Below, piece by piece: positions 8,566 to 16,737 of a stretch of 64,000 bases of DNA. A model generated the notes under the pieces. It was not told where the DNA came from. It ran no database searches and saw nothing but the letters and a program-made list of their open reading frames with translations. A program made the position numbers and the translations under genes. Each line of letters opens with the position of its first letter. The stretch's first letter is position 1. Source of the DNA: Fontivita pretiosa (GTDB lineage: Bacteria; Planctomycetota; Phycisphaerae; Tepidisphaerales; Tepidisphaeraceae); NCBI RefSeq assembly GCF_050410795.1, contig NZ_CP191258.1:1736001-1800000 (forward strand). The letters are read 5' to 3'.

Positions 8566-9186
8566 ATGTCCGAAGATTCGTCCATCGCCGCCCGTTCGAT
8601 CACCTGCCGCCGCTGCGGCCAGCCGTATCTGAGCGTGCCCCAGGGGCGTGGCCTGCTGCTGTGCTGCCCGCACTGCGGCGCCTCGCCGACGCCGCTGCGA
8701 AAGCACCTGCGTCACAACGGTCTGGCCGCCGTGCTCGCGGTGGTGGCCATGATCGTGCTGGTCGTCGGCATGGTCGTACCGCTGATCTCCATGAGCAAGC
8801 TGGGACAGGTGCGCAGCTTCTCGCTGATCGGTGGCATTGTCGAACTGTTCCACAAAGGCAATCTGTTTATAGCCGCCATCCTGCTGACCTTCAGCGTGAT
8901 CTTTCCTATCGTGAAGCTGGTGATGATTCTGGTGGCAACCAGCCGGCTGGTGTCGATGCCTCAGCAGTGGCGTCGGCGGATGCACACGATCGCCGTGGTC
9001 AGCGGAAAGTACTCGCTGCTGGACCTTGTGGTGGTGGCGGTGATGATTGTGCTGGTGAAGTTCGGGGAATTCGCCGACGTTCGTGCCCGGGGCGGAACGG
9101 TGCTGTTTGGGCTGGGAGTGCTGCTGTCGATCGCAGCGGGATTATGCGTCAACTTCGACGAAGCCGCGACGGAGGATGGACGATGA
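8566..9186 (+). CDS. PqiA-like (paraquat-inducible protein A family) membrane protein
   Basis: A 206-residue integral membrane protein. A zinc-ribbon-like N-terminus (CRRCGQPY ... CPHCGAS) is followed by four membrane helices. Helices 1-2 flank a loop with FSLIGGIVELFHKGNLFIA, and VVSGKYSLLDLVVVAVM is the family signature of PqiA/YebS. In proteobacteria PqiA works with MCE-domain PqiB in envelope lipid transport; no MCE protein lies here, only the overlapping gene downstream. ATG at 8566 is preferred; upstream frame extension would translate the dispersed repeat. Confidence 0.85.
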   Translation: MSEDSSIAARSITCRRCGQPYLSVPQGRGLLLCCPHCGASPTPLRKHLRHNGLAAVLAVVAMIVLVVGMVVPLISMSKLGQVRSFSLIGGIVELFHKGNLFIAAILLTFSVIFPIVKLVMILVATSRLVSMPQQWRRRMHTIAVVSGKYSLLDLVVVAVMIVLVKFGEFADVRARGGTVLFGLGVLLSIAAGLCVNFDEAATEDGR

Positions 9187-9761
9187 GCCAGGCGAGTGGG
9201 GCATCGACGCACCCCTCGCCGCAGCCGCCCGTGCCGCCGCGGCGCGCCCGACCCTACCTGCGCCTGCTGCTGTTGATCCCGGCGCTGGCGATGCTGGGCG
9301 TCGGACTCTACTTTTACTACAACGTCGAGGAAGGCGGCATCGTCACCGCCATCGAGCTGAAGACCAAGGCGGGCATGGTCGGACAGGCCGCCGAAGCCTT
9401 CGCCATCGTCGATCCGACCAACCCCGATCTGTACCTGAAGCTCACCACGCCCCAGGGCCAGACGCAGTTGGAGACCAAGAAGGACACGCCCATCGGCAAC
9501 GGGTTGCGATGGGATCTTCCCCAGCCGCTGGAACTGAGGCAGGTGCAGCGGGTGGACGTGTGGGATGCCAAGTGGCTGCGGTCGGACAAGCAGCTCGATC
9601 GGATCACGGTCAGCGGCTGGAGCGTCGATGGACAGCGTTTTCACATCGATCTGCACGGGCAGCGCAATCAGCCTCCGCAATGGGCGATCCCCCTGGCCGC
9701 GGGCGGGGGCGCACTGGCTCTGCTGGTCCTGCTGCGGTTCGTGTGGGACCAGGTGATCTGA
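9183..9761 (+). CDS. Membrane protein with two terminal helices, partner of the PqiA-like protein
   Basis: A 192-residue protein whose ATGA overlaps the stop of the PqiA-like gene, indicating translational coupling. It has a Pro-rich N-terminus, a membrane helix (about residues 27-44), a roughly 115-residue extracytoplasmic domain (AFAIVDPTNPDLYLKLTTP ... DRITVSGWSVDGQRFHIDL) and a second helix near the C-terminus (about 168-188). The middle domain looks beta-rich. I do not recognise the family. The overlap suggests it takes the place that an MCE/PqiB subunit has elsewhere; that is inference only. Confidence 0.72.
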   Translation: MSQASGASTHPSPQPPVPPRRARPYLRLLLLIPALAMLGVGLYFYYNVEEGGIVTAIELKTKAGMVGQAAEAFAIVDPTNPDLYLKLTTPQGQTQLETKKDTPIGNGLRWDLPQPLELRQVQRVDVWDAKWLRSDKQLDRITVSGWSVDGQRFHIDLHGQRNQPPQWAIPLAAGGGALALLVLLRFVWDQVI

Positions 9762-9814
9762 GCTGCACAACGCACCGGCCCGGCGCGCCGCCTCTGCCGC
9801 CGGCCTGCTCGGAG

Positions 9815-10165
9815 TCACTCGGCAGGCTCGATCGTGACCGTCAGCCCCTTTGAGGCGAACTGATCGCGGTACAGCTCGGCGCGCTCCTTGTGCGTGGTCA
9901 GCAGCAGCGACACGCCGGTCTTGTGCGCCTCGAGCGTGCGCTGGATCGCCGCGTCCTCGTTCAAAGGCGTGAGGGTCATGATCGTGCGGATCACGTGTTC
10001 GAAGTCATTCTTGTCGTCGTTGTGGAGCAGCACTTTCCAGGGCGGCAAATGCTCGGGAGGTTTTTTCGCCGGGGCCTTCTTGGGAGCCTCCCTGACCGCC
10101 GTCGCGGCGCCGCCGCCCTGCTGTTCGGTCTGATCCGACCTGGTGGTATCGTCCTTTTCCGCCAT
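9815..10165 (-). CDS. clpS: ATP-dependent Clp protease adaptor ClpS
   Basis: A 116-residue cytosolic adaptor that binds N-degrons and hands them to the ClpA/ClpC unfoldase. After a 40-residue disordered Lys/Ala/Pro-rich tail comes the ClpS fold with PPWKVLLHNDDKNDFEHVI (the acidic N-end-binding pocket), a middle helix and HKERAELYRDQFASKGLTVTIEP. A longer frame starts upstream, but ATG at 10165 (MAEKDD) has GGGAG about 6 nt before it and gives a normal length. No clpA is adjacent. Together with aat at 7643 it supplies two steps of the bacterial N-end rule pathway. Confidence 0.93.
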   Translation of the reverse strand: MAEKDDTTRSDQTEQQGGGAATAVREAPKKAPAKKPPEHLPPWKVLLHNDDKNDFEHVIRTIMTLTPLNEDAAIQRTLEAHKTGVSLLLTTHKERAELYRDQFASKGLTVTIEPAE

Positions 10166-10269
10166 GGCAAACTCCCACTCACCGCGCATGTGACAGCCTA
10201 CCCACACCCTCAGGACGTTATCCCCGTACCCGTCCCGTTTCAAGCCGAAGTTGCTACATTAGCGGTCTG

Positions 10270-11424
10270 ATGAGCCAGCCGCAACGACTACTCGCCGCAG
10301 CGATGAGCGGAACCAGTGCCGACGGGGTGGATGTGGCGATCGTACGGATCGGCGGTCGGGGGCTGGGCATGTCCGCCGAGCTGGTGCATCACCATCACGT
10401 GGCCTACGAGCCGTCGCTGCGGGAGCTGATTTTCGCGGCACGAGGTCTGCAGCAGCAGATCGGTTTATCCGATCTGGCGCGGATGGCGCGGCAGATCTCG
10501 TTGACTTATGCCCGTGCGGTGAGCGAGGCGCTTGCGGCCGCGCGGCTGAGCGCGCGGGATCTGGCCGCCGTCGCCGCTCACGGGCAGACCCTGTACCACG
10601 ATCCGCCGCACACGATCCAGTGGCTTGATCCTGCGTTGCTGGCGGCGGAGGTGGGCTGCGCGGTGGTCAGCGACTTCCGCCGCGCCGACTGCGCCGCGGG
10701 CGGGCAGGGCGCGCCGCTTGTACCCTTCGCCGATTACATCCTCTTCCGCCACCCCACCAAAAACCGCGTGCTGCTCAACATCGGGGGCGTCGCAAATCTA
10801 ACCTGGCTGAGGGCTGGCGGGACCATCGACGAAGTCATTGCTTTTGACACGGGGCCGGGAAACTGCATCTCCGATGACCTGTGTCGCAAGCACAACCCGT
10901 CCGGCCCGGGGTATGACTCGGCGGGCCAGATCGCGCTTCGCGGTCAAGTCCACCGGCAGACCGTGCTTGCCTTTACGCAAGGCCCGTTTGTGACCAGGCC
11001 GCCTCCCCGAAGCACCGACGGCCCGGCGATGATCGCCGAATTCGAGCGGGCAAAGCAATGGGCGGGATTCAACGGTAGCTTTGAAGATGAGCTGGCCACG
11101 GCATGCGCCTGTTGTGCCCAGGCCGTGGCGCTGTCGCTGGAGCTGGGCGAGCGATCATGGTGGCGCGGCTGGCCGGATGAGATCCTGATCAGCGGCGGCG
11201 GCGTGAACAACCGTTGTCTGATGGATCTGCTGCATCAGTCACTGGCGGGCCGTGCCACGCTGGTGGCGATGGATCCCCGGATGGCTCAAGCCAAGGAGGC
11301 GATCGCCTTCGCGCTGCTGGCCGCCGCGACACTGGATGGCGTGCCGTCGAACGTGCCGTCGGTCACCGGTGCCCGCCGCGCCGTCGTGCTGGGTTCGATT
11401 ACTCCAAAACCCTGGCCGGTATGA
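10270..11424 (+). CDS. anmK: Anhydro-N-acetylmuramic acid kinase
   Basis: A 384-residue cytosolic sugar kinase that opens and phosphorylates 1,6-anhydro-MurNAc to MurNAc-6-phosphate during wall recycling. Motifs of the AnmK family are present in order: AAMSGTSADGVDVAIV, AAHGQTLYHDP, DFRRADCAAGGQGAPLVP, NIGGVANLTW, AFDTGPGNCISDDL and ISGGGVNNRCLMDLL. Length is normal. A TACATT hexamer ends 9 nt before the ATG, so the transcript may have almost no leader. murQ, which acts on its product, follows 85 nt downstream. Confidence 0.95.
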   Translation: MSQPQRLLAAAMSGTSADGVDVAIVRIGGRGLGMSAELVHHHHVAYEPSLRELIFAARGLQQQIGLSDLARMARQISLTYARAVSEALAAARLSARDLAAVAAHGQTLYHDPPHTIQWLDPALLAAEVGCAVVSDFRRADCAAGGQGAPLVPFADYILFRHPTKNRVLLNIGGVANLTWLRAGGTIDEVIAFDTGPGNCISDDLCRKHNPSGPGYDSAGQIALRGQVHRQTVLAFTQGPFVTRPPPRSTDGPAMIAEFERAKQWAGFNGSFEDELATACACCAQAVALSLELGERSWWRGWPDEILISGGGVNNRCLMDLLHQSLAGRATLVAMDPRMAQAKEAIAFALLAAATLDGVPSNVPSVTGARRAVVLGSITPKPWPV

Positions 11425-11474
11425 ACAGCAAATGGCAACGGTGCAGAATGGAGCGAGCGGAGCTGGCCGCCGCT

Positions 11475-11502
11475 TTGCGTCCGCGCCTTCAACATTGATA
11501 AT
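11475..11502 (+). promoter_or_regulatory. Promoter candidate of murQ with a 7-nt gap to the start codon
   Basis: TTGCGT (11475-11480), a 16-nt spacer and GATAAT (11497-11502) resemble a sigma-70 promoter. Only CCCTGCT separates the -10 from the murQ ATG, and there is no Shine-Dalgarno sequence, so transcription would start at or within the start codon. Confidence 0.4.
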
Positions 11503-11509
11503 CCCTGCT

Positions 11510-12406
11510 ATGCGTGACCGCTCGCACCTGCTGACCGAACAGCGTTTGCCCGAATCCATGAACCTGGACGCGATGTCCATCGAGCAGGCCGTGGCTCTGA
11601 TGAACGCACAGGATCGCGTCGCGGTCGAAGCCGTGGAAAAGCAGCGCCCCAACGTGGTGCGGGCGATCGAGCTGGTGGTGGCGGCACTGCGGCAGGGCGG
11701 TCGGCTGATCTATTTCGGCGCCGGCACGAGCGGACGGCTGGGCGTGCTCGACGCCGCCGAGTGCCCCCCCACCTTCCGCACCGACCCGAACATGGTCCAG
11801 GGCGTCATCGCCGGCGGCAAAGAGGCGATGTTTCAGGCCCGTGAAGGCGCCGAGGATTCGCCGGCGGACGGGGCGCGAGATGTCGATGCGATGGACGTCG
11901 GCCCGAAGGATGTGGTGATGGGCATCGCCGCCGGCGGCACGACGCCGTACGTGCACGGCGCGCTGATCCGCGCCGCCGAACGCGGCGCCAAAACGATCTT
12001 CCTGACCTGCGTCGAGCCGATCCCCAATGAGCCGAAGGTCGATGTGGTCATTCGACCGCTCACCGGACCGGAAGTGTTGACAGGCTCGACGCGCCTCAAG
12101 GCCGGCACCGCAACCAAACTCGTGCTTAACCAGATCTCGACGATCAGCATGGTTCAGCTTGGCAAATGCTACGAAAATCTGATGGTGGACCTGCGCGCGA
12201 CCAATCAGAAACTGTGGGATCGCGGCGCAAGGATCATCCGGATGCTGAGCGGGCTGGATCGGGAGGCGGCGATGGAGTTGCTGCGACGCGCCGACGGGCA
12301 TGTGAAGGCGGCGATCGTGATGCACAAGCGCGGCGTGACGCTGGAAGAAGCACGGGAACTGCTGCGGCGCGCGGATGGCCATCTTCGCGCGGCACTTTCG
12401 AGCTGA
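11510..12406 (+). CDS. murQ: N-acetylmuramic acid 6-phosphate etherase
   Basis: A 298-residue SIS-domain enzyme that cleaves the D-lactyl ether of MurNAc-6-phosphate to give GlcNAc-6-phosphate. It takes the product of AnmK encoded just upstream. Conserved blocks are RLIYFGAGTSGRLGVLDAAECPPTF, IAGGKEAMFQAREGAEDS, GIAAGGTTPYVHGAL, GSTRLKAGTATKLVLNQIST and GKCYENLMVDLRATNQKL. Length is normal. The ATG at 11510 is supported by alignment to the usual N-terminus (LLTEQRLP...NLDAMSIEQAV). No ribosome binding site precedes it. Confidence 0.95.
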   Translation: MRDRSHLLTEQRLPESMNLDAMSIEQAVALMNAQDRVAVEAVEKQRPNVVRAIELVVAALRQGGRLIYFGAGTSGRLGVLDAAECPPTFRTDPNMVQGVIAGGKEAMFQAREGAEDSPADGARDVDAMDVGPKDVVMGIAAGGTTPYVHGALIRAAERGAKTIFLTCVEPIPNEPKVDVVIRPLTGPEVLTGSTRLKAGTATKLVLNQISTISMVQLGKCYENLMVDLRATNQKLWDRGARIIRMLSGLDREAAMELLRRADGHVKAAIVMHKRGVTLEEARELLRRADGHLRAALSS

Positions 12407-12444
12407 TTTTTTCGCGCAGTGCCGGCAGCGCCGTGTGTGCCCGC

Positions 12445-14604
12445 TCAGGCCAGTGTCTTTCGGAACCGCGCGATGCTCAACCCCAGGATGATCGTCCCGC
12501 AGGCCAACAGGCCAAGGGTTTGCGGCAGCAGGTCGCGAAAATCGGCGGCGCGGAGCACCACGCCGCGAAGAATCTCGATGAAGTAGGTCACCGGAATCGC
12601 GAACGTGACCAGATAGATGACAAACGGCATCTCGCTGCGCGGGAACACAAAGCCGCTGAGCAGCACGGAGGGCATCATGACGATGAAGGCGAACTGCATC
12701 GCCGATACCTGCGTCGTCGCGATTGTCGAGATCAGCAGACCCAGTCCCAGCGAACAGACGATGAACAGGCCGGTCAATCCCAGCAGCAGCCACAGATTGC
12801 CGTTGATCGGCACCCCGAACAGATAGACCATCACCGCCAGCACCAGAAGGGTCTCGAAAAAGCCAACCAGCGCATAGGGCACGAGTTTTCCGAGCATCAG
12901 TCCGGCCCGCCCGACAGGGGTGACGAACAGTTGTTCGAGGGTTCCGGCCTCGCGCTCGCGGACGACCGAGAAGCTGGTGAGAAACAGTGTCACGAGCTGG
13001 AGAATGATTCCGACCAGACCCGGCACGAAGAAGAACGAGCTTTCCAGATCGGGGTTGTAAAGCAGCCGGGGACGAACCTCGATCGGCAGCACGGCAGCAC
13101 CTGATTCGCTGCGGGCGGCGGCGAGCTGCGCGGCCTCGCCCTTGGCCTTGGCCAGGGAAATCGACTTGTTCAGTCCCAGCAAGTTCGCGGCGTTCTGCGC
13201 GGTGGTGGCGACCTGCGAGTCGCTGCCGTCGATCAGCACCTGCACCTGCGCCTGCCGCCCGGAGATGAGTTTGTCGGTGTAATCCGGCGGAATGCGCAAG
13301 CCGACCTTGGCGCGTCCGCTGGTCATGGCCCGGCGGAAGGACTCCTCATCCACCACGCGATCGACAATCGTGAACTTGCGTGTGTTGCGGAACGACTCGA
13401 TCAGCTCGCGCGAAAGTGCCCGCCCGTCCAGGTCGTACACCACCGTCGGAATGTTCTCGACCTGCGTATCCAGTGCCACGCCAAAAATCAGCGTCTGCAT
13501 CACCGGGATCACCAGCATGAAAAACAGCGTCGAGGGCTGGCGGCGAATGTGCGAGAACTCCTTGAGCAGAATCGCCAGCAAACCCCACATCGGGCGGGCC
13601 TTCTCCCCTGATCGCGGCGGCGCGCGCTGCGGCGGCGGCTGGATCGGCGGCGCGGGCGGCTGGTCCCACCGATTCTCCGCCTGCCGGGTCAGGGTCACGA
13701 AGACGTCTTCCAGCGTCGGCTCGATCGGTCGGATCTGCGCCGCCGCGGGCGCCAGACGCGATGCCAGCGCCTGCTCATCCACCGACTCAACAACCAGTGC
13801 GTGGATCGTCTGCCCGAACAACGTCGCATCACGCACGTCGGGATTCAGCCGCAGGCGGCTGAGCTGCTCGGCGGGATTGTGAACCTCGATCTCATATCGC
13901 CGCGTTCCAGGCGGCGTCACGTCCGGCAGTGATTTGAGCTCATCGGGCTTTCCCGTGACCAGCAGGCGCGAGTTGTAGATGTAGCCGATGTCCGTGCAGC
14001 GTTCGGCTTCGTCCATGTAGTGGGTGGTGACCAGCAGCGTCTTGCCGCGGGCGCTGAGTTCAAACAGCAGATCCCACAGTTGCCGTCTGGCCACCGGATC
14101 GATGCCGGCGGTGGGCTCGTCAAGAAAGACGACCTCGGGTTCGTGGATCAGCGCGCACGCCAGCGCCAGTCGCTGCTTCCACCCGCCGCTGAGCGTTCCG
14201 GCGAGCTGGTCAATTCGCTCCAACAGCCCCGTCAGGCTCAGCACGTCCTGCATTCGCTGGCGCAGGTGCAGTGGAGCCAGACCATAGATTCTCCCGTAGA
14301 ACTCCAGGTTCTCCCGCACGCTCAGATCGGAATAGAGGCTGAACTTCTGCGACATGTAGCCGATGCGGCGCTTGATGGCTTCGGCGTCGGCGCGGATGTC
14401 GTAGCCGAGCACGGTGGCGCTGCCGGCGGTCGGCTCCAGCACGCCGCAGAGCATCCGGATGATCGTGGATTTGCCCGATCCGTTTGGCCCCAGCAGCCCG
14501 TAGATCGCACCGCGTTCGACGCTGAAGCTCACATCGCGCACCGCGACCAGATCGCCGAACCTGCGGCTGAGGTGACGAACTTCGATGACCGGGCTGGTGC
14601 TCAC
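12445..14604 (-). CDS. ABC-2 exporter, ATPase fused to permease (YbhF/YbhS-like)
   Basis: A 719-residue fusion. Residues about 1-315 are an ABC ATPase: Walker A GPNGSGKST (39-47), signature LSGGWKQRLALA (138-149, with Trp in place of the usual Gln), Walker B VVFLDEP (158-164) and H-loop TTHYMDEAE. A Pro-rich linker (about 318-342) leads to an ABC-2 permease with one helix near 355-375, a large extracytoplasmic domain and five helices in the C-terminal 220 residues (REREAGTLEQLFVTP is the ABC-2 signature region). In E. coli these are the separate proteins YbhF and YbhS/R, an efflux system. The HlyD-type adaptor gene overlaps it by 4 bp upstream. Confidence 0.92.
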   Translation of the reverse strand: MSTSPVIEVRHLSRRFGDLVAVRDVSFSVERGAIYGLLGPNGSGKSTIIRMLCGVLEPTAGSATVLGYDIRADAEAIKRRIGYMSQKFSLYSDLSVRENLEFYGRIYGLAPLHLRQRMQDVLSLTGLLERIDQLAGTLSGGWKQRLALACALIHEPEVVFLDEPTAGIDPVARRQLWDLLFELSARGKTLLVTTHYMDEAERCTDIGYIYNSRLLVTGKPDELKSLPDVTPPGTRRYEIEVHNPAEQLSRLRLNPDVRDATLFGQTIHALVVESVDEQALASRLAPAAAQIRPIEPTLEDVFVTLTRQAENRWDQPPAPPIQPPPQRAPPRSGEKARPMWGLLAILLKEFSHIRRQPSTLFFMLVIPVMQTLIFGVALDTQVENIPTVVYDLDGRALSRELIESFRNTRKFTIVDRVVDEESFRRAMTSGRAKVGLRIPPDYTDKLISGRQAQVQVLIDGSDSQVATTAQNAANLLGLNKSISLAKAKGEAAQLAAARSESGAAVLPIEVRPRLLYNPDLESSFFFVPGLVGIILQLVTLFLTSFSVVREREAGTLEQLFVTPVGRAGLMLGKLVPYALVGFFETLLVLAVMVYLFGVPINGNLWLLLGLTGLFIVCSLGLGLLISTIATTQVSAMQFAFIVMMPSVLLSGFVFPRSEMPFVIYLVTFAIPVTYFIEILRGVVLRAADFRDLLPQTLGLLACGTIILGLSIARFRKTLA

Positions 14605-15428
14605 CTTCTCACCCTGTCATAACCTTCCAGCCACACATCCGCCGACATCCCCGGACGCAGCACTTCCAGTCCTTCCTCCAGAGTCACTTTGATGCGGAAC
14701 ACCTGCTTGGATCGCTCTTCGGGGGTCTGCACATTGCCGGGGGTGAACTCGGCCTGGCGGGCGATGAACGAGACATGGGCGGCGAAGGTGCGGTCGGGAA
14801 AGCTGTCGACGGTAACCGGCAGTTGCTGACCGATCCGCACGTTCAGGTGATTCTCCGGAAGATACGCGCGAACCCACAGATGACTGCTGTCCATCAGCGA
14901 CAGCACCGGCGCGTTGGCGGCCACCAGATCGCCGGGCTGAAGATCCACCGCTTCCACCGTGCCGTTCACGGGTGAGAGGACTTTCAATTCGGCGATCTGC
15001 TGATCCAGCGCCTGGACGTTGGCCCGTGCCGCATCCACCGCCGCCCGCGCCGCGTCCAGTTCCGCCTCGGCGGTGGCCATCTCCTCGTGAGAGGCGGCGT
15101 TGGCGGCATAGGCGGTGCGGATCCGATCGAAGGTGATTTGCGCCAGCTTCTGCCGCGCCCTGGCCTGCTCGACGTTGGCTTCGGCTTCGGCCCGTCGCGC
15201 CAGCAGGTCGTACGGCTCCAGCTCCAGTAGCACGTCGCCGATCTTGACGGTCTGCCCTTCGATCACATTCACCTTCGCCACGCGCCCGCCCACGCGCGAG
15301 CCGACGCGAATCTCGTCGGCCTCGACGAACCCGGAGACTTTCAATGCTGCGGCGCGGCGCTGGCTGTAGACCAGCGCCGCCAGCACGACGCCGGTCAGAA
15401 CCACGATCGCCAGAATACGCTTGACCAT
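14601..15428 (-). CDS. HlyD-type membrane fusion protein (YbhG-like)
   Basis: About 275 residues. An N-terminal membrane helix (VKRILAIVVLTGVVLAALV) is followed by a biotinyl-lipoyl half (GFVEADEIRVGSRVGGRVAKVNVIEGQ), a coiled-coil hairpin rich in Ala/Glu/Arg (about 80-155) and the second half (LSPVNGTVEAVDLQPGDLVAANAPVLSLMD). It would link the inner-membrane ABC exporter to the outer membrane. Its stop overlaps the start of the ATPase-permease fusion by 4 bp, so the two form one operon. Start chosen at ATG 15428; a frame beginning at 15473 would add 15 residues. No outer-membrane factor gene lies nearby. Confidence 0.9.
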   Translation of the reverse strand: MVKRILAIVVLTGVVLAALVYSQRRAAALKVSGFVEADEIRVGSRVGGRVAKVNVIEGQTVKIGDVLLELEPYDLLARRAEAEANVEQARARQKLAQITFDRIRTAYAANAASHEEMATAEAELDAARAAVDAARANVQALDQQIAELKVLSPVNGTVEAVDLQPGDLVAANAPVLSLMDSSHLWVRAYLPENHLNVRIGQQLPVTVDSFPDRTFAAHVSFIARQAEFTPGNVQTPEERSKQVFRIKVTLEEGLEVLRPGMSADVWLEGYDRVRR

Positions 15429-15603
15429 GCAGCCCACCCGCGCGCTAGCCCCGGGCACATCAACAATGCTCACGCGTCTCGCTCAATATCCTCATGGCCG
15501 ACGGCGGACGAATCAAGACTGTGCGCACCGCGCAGGGTGCCCGGGCCAAAGGTCCAAGACGCACGTTCAAGACTTGTCGGCAGGTCGAGATTGGCCGATC
15601 GGC

Positions 15604-16473
15604 TCATGCCGCCGGCGTCAGGCGCGACAGAATCTGCATCATCGGCTCGGGCTGATTGAGGCTGTGAAAATGGATGCCGCACACGCCGTGCGACAGCAGA
15701 TCGCGCGCCTGGAGGATGGTGTGTTCGATGCCGATGCGGCGGGTCCGCGTCGGGTCGTCGTGCGCCGTTTGCAGACTCATTCGCAGCGCCGGCGGGAGCG
15801 AGACGCCAAAGGCCTCGGCCAGCGCCAGCCCCTGAGCCGCATCCAGGATCGGCAGCAGGCTGGGAACAATCGGCAGATCGATGCCGTGTGCCCGGCACTG
15901 TTCGACGAAGCGATAAAACACGCGGTTGTCATAAAAGAATTGCGTAAAGATCACGTCGGCGCCGGCACGAATCTTGTCTTTCAGATGGTCCAGGTCGCTG
16001 GCGGCATCGGCAGATTCCGGGTGCTTCTCGACGTGTCCGGCGACGCCGATGCTGAATCCGCCCCGGCGGCGGATGTGCGCCACGAGCTGCTCGGCGTGCA
16101 GGTATCCCCCCGGCGGGGCAAGAAACTGGCTGTGTCCGCGCGGCGGCTTGCCACGCAGAGCCACGACGTTCTGCACGCCGATTCGCGTAAGCTCATCCAG
16201 CAGCGCGTCGATGTCGCTGGCGGTGGCGGCCACGCACGTGACATGACTGGCCACATCCTTGCCGTACACGTGCCGCAGCTTGTCGGCCAGTTCCAGTGCA
16301 AAGCGCCTGGAGCTGGGCCTGGCCGCGTACGCCACATGAAACAACGGCGCCGCCAACCCTGCCAGGGCCGGCAAGTCCCGCTCCAGCTCGGCATATTCCT
16401 GGTCGTTTTTCGGCGGACAGATCTCCACCGATATCACCGCAGATCCCGTGGCATAAAGCTGGGAGAACGTCAT
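15604..16473 (-). CDS. metF: 5,10-methylenetetrahydrofolate reductase
   Basis: A 289-residue FAD enzyme that reduces methylene-THF to methyl-THF for methionine synthesis. The N-terminal SVEICPPKND carries the conserved Glu of the SFEFFPP motif. Further blocks are THVTCVAATASDIDALLDEL-like, NVVALRGKPPRG, FSIGVAGHVEKHPES, LKDKIRAGADVIFTQFFYDN and CGIHFHSLNQPE near the end. Length is typical. Start is ATG 16473; the frame runs on upstream through antisense sequence of galU, which I treat as a shadow. A possible structured leader lies at 16559-16645. It is divergent from galU. Confidence 0.94.
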   Translation of the reverse strand: MTFSQLYATGSAVISVEICPPKNDQEYAELERDLPALAGLAAPLFHVAYAARPSSRRFALELADKLRHVYGKDVASHVTCVAATASDIDALLDELTRIGVQNVVALRGKPPRGHSQFLAPPGGYLHAEQLVAHIRRRGGFSIGVAGHVEKHPESADAASDLDHLKDKIRAGADVIFTQFFYDNRVFYRFVEQCRAHGIDLPIVPSLLPILDAAQGLALAEAFGVSLPPALRMSLQTAHDDPTRTRRIGIEHTILQARDLLSHGVCGIHFHSLNQPEPMMQILSRLTPAA

Positions 16474-16558
16474 GATCGGCCTGCGTGATCTGATGCGCGT
16501 GGATGACGGGGCAGCGGCGAAGTTCCAAGCGATGTCGTCGTCGCCGCGCCCTGGCATC

Positions 16559-16645
16559 GGCAAGATGACGTTAGCCACCGCTGGCGGCGCTTTCCACCAA
16601 TACCTTCCCTGCCGCCGGGCAGCAACCTCGGCCGCACGTCTTGCC
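16559..16645 (-). promoter_or_regulatory. Structured RNA leader candidate upstream of metF
   Basis: On the minus strand, GGCAAGA (16645-16639) can pair with TCTTGCC (16565-16559). Inside this closing stem are two hairpins: CTGCC-CGGC-GGCAG (16622-16609) and GCCGCC-AGC-GGTGGC (16588-16574). The second has a G-U pair only when read as minus-strand RNA, which favours the metF transcript. It ends 85 nt before the metF ATG. It does not match the SAM, SAH, THF or cobalamin riboswitch consensus well enough to name. Could be chance pairing in GC-rich DNA. Confidence 0.25.
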
Positions 16646-16737
16646 CGCGGCGATGCAAGCCCTACACTGTGTTGTGGGAACCGACGCAACCGGGGGAGAC
16701 GTCGGTCGCACACGCACACACTGGAGAACATTCCATC

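Noticed and set aside
16559..16645. Cobalamin riboswitch in front of metF
   Set aside because: GGCAGGGAAGG and the following hairpin resemble part of a B12 element, but the B12 box and core order are not met.
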